Shown: one piece after another, positions 62,761 through 64,000 of the stretch
Layout of the letters: every line of letters starts with the position of its first letter
Numbering within the stretch: the first letter of the stretch is position 1
Source: Dryas octopetala
Lineage: Eukaryota > Streptophyta > Magnoliopsida > Rosales > Rosaceae
Assembly: GCA_963921425.1 (NCBI GenBank)
Contig: OY992840.1
Coordinates: 2,048,501 to 2,112,500, forward strand
Length of the DNA stretch: 64,000 bases
Direction: 5' to 3'
Notes under the pieces: generated by a model
Told to the model about the DNA's origin: nothing
Seen by the model: the letters and a program-made list of their open reading frames with translations, nothing else
Databases searched by the model: none
Translations under genes and position numbers: made by a program

Positions 62761-64000
62761 TTTTTTTTTTTTTTGGTTAAGTTAAACATTGTAATATGAT
62801 CTCCTAATGGTTGTTCTATTGATTTTTTGTTGGTTACACAATTTTGGTTGAATTTGTGGGGTTCATTTGGCCTTGGCCATAATATATATACGGTTTATAT
62901 GGGCTGCAAGCTAGTAATTAACATGTATTTATATACATATATATGGACTCAGATACTATACGATAATACATGATGTCCATTATATATGAGGACATCCTTA
63001 TACAGAGATATATGGTGTCCATTTTATACATATATAAAAATATTTCGTATATGAGAAGCATCATTTATGTATCACCGTATAAGAACATTGTGGTATAAAA
63101 TGCGCATCAGATATCATCATAGGAAGAAACTTACCTATAATATGGATAGAGGTTGACTTGACATTTTATGAGATATATTTTATCTTAAAATTGAAAAAAA
63201 ATTTATGTTATAAAATATAAAAATAAACGTGTCATTATATTATTAGGTTGTAATATCAAATTAATCATATACCTGATATAAGAAAAGTTTCTCTCGTCAT
63301 CATATATTATTTGAGTCTAGACTAAATCATTAGGCTTCATGATTTGAGTACTTATCAGAGAATGACTCATATATAAAGTTAGAGTGAGAGAGAGAGAGAG
63401 AGTGAAGACGAGTGATTTAGTTTGACAGCATTGGAAAGCTGATGCCACTCTCTTCCAAAAGATTTGAGACCTTTTTGGTATATAGTGGATCACACAGTCC
63501 TCCTCTTAAGGGAGAGAGGGAAGATTGTGTCTTTATATATCGATGAGCTTGATATCGTTCATATATATAATATAAAACTTTTGGACATGGAGATGGATAC
63601 ACTATGAATTAAAGGTGAATGTCCACTTTAAACGTCACATTGGTCCACCTAGCTAGCTAGTGGGCTCTCCCTCTATATCACTCTCTCTTTCTCCCTCTCA
63701 TTTTAAAATACAAATAATAGCTGGAACCAAGTACTCTTAATAAAAGAAAAAGAAGCCAGATAATCCATTTCAGATGGTCCAAAATTGACTTCCCTCGTCC
63801 AACTTACACTAGTTTTTTAGCTTTCTTATGGCTAAAAAAAGTGTGATCGAGCTGCCAAAATTATGCATTTATCAAATTGCTGGGTTGAATGTAGTGGAAG
63901 TACATGACTAATTAGAAAATAAAAAGTATAAATATGTATGCTATCAACAAAAGATGGAATCTATACTGCCGGATCTATAAAGTACCTATCAGCCTATAAC
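62761..64000. other. No gene seen; AT-rich DNA
   Basis: Many TATATA tracts, a GA run at 63387-63404 and short meaningless frames. Nothing else is recognised. Confidence 0.55.

Overview
The window is nuclear DNA of a flowering plant, most likely a eudicot. It is AT-rich and packed with nested transposons. The evidence is plant-type Ty3/gypsy elements (Tekay-like, Reina-like, Athila/Tat-like), CACTA elements with CACTACAA-type ends, Mutator-like foldback MITEs with 9-bp target duplications, and fragments of typical plant genes (cytokinin oxidase, a D53/SMXL strigolactone repressor, SEC31). I found no complete host gene, no rRNA, no convincing tRNA gene and no CRISPR. Nothing fixes the species.

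Layout. 1-739 is the right end of a CACTA element. From about 1.9 to 15.2 kb lies a mosaic of long-LTR gypsy remnants. The first LTR is split by a 6.67-kb non-autonomous CACTA (3998-10669, duplicated target ACA) that carries spliced-looking exons of a plastid-type membrane protein and of a cytokinin oxidase. The gag that follows is split by another LTR. A Ty3/gypsy pol remnant on the minus strand follows. 16.8-19.1 kb holds a truncated foldback element, a D53/SMXL fragment and a 590-bp array of nested palindromes. 19.8-31.1 kb is a second block of the same long-LTR family, including a solo LTR of about 3.2 kb flanked by GAGTT and a foldback MULE MITE. 32.4-39.6 kb is a Tat-type LTR containing a nearly complete 5.7-kb Reina-like element (target duplication TAGAA, LTRs about 97% identical). 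40.0-43.8 kb is an Athila/Tat gag plus a 2.4-kb LTR on the minus strand.

From 45.6 kb on, retroelements thin out and AT-rich DNA with small DNA elements takes over. There are two further copies of a foldback element whose arms contain tRNA-like A and B boxes (48333-50914 and 52257-53394). The first is invaded by two foldback MULEs, each with a perfect 9-bp duplication. Three related MITEs follow at 53.4-54.9 kb, then an element carrying the 3' end of a SEC31 gene (57.6-59.5 kb), another MITE, and an 823-bp foldback element with a GC-rich centre (61.9-62.8 kb).

Nothing here forms an operon or pathway. The most distinctive content is the set of captured host-gene pieces, two of them from hormone genes that control shoot branching (cytokinin breakdown and strigolactone signalling), together with hairpin-forming DNA that could feed small-RNA production. 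That link is inference.
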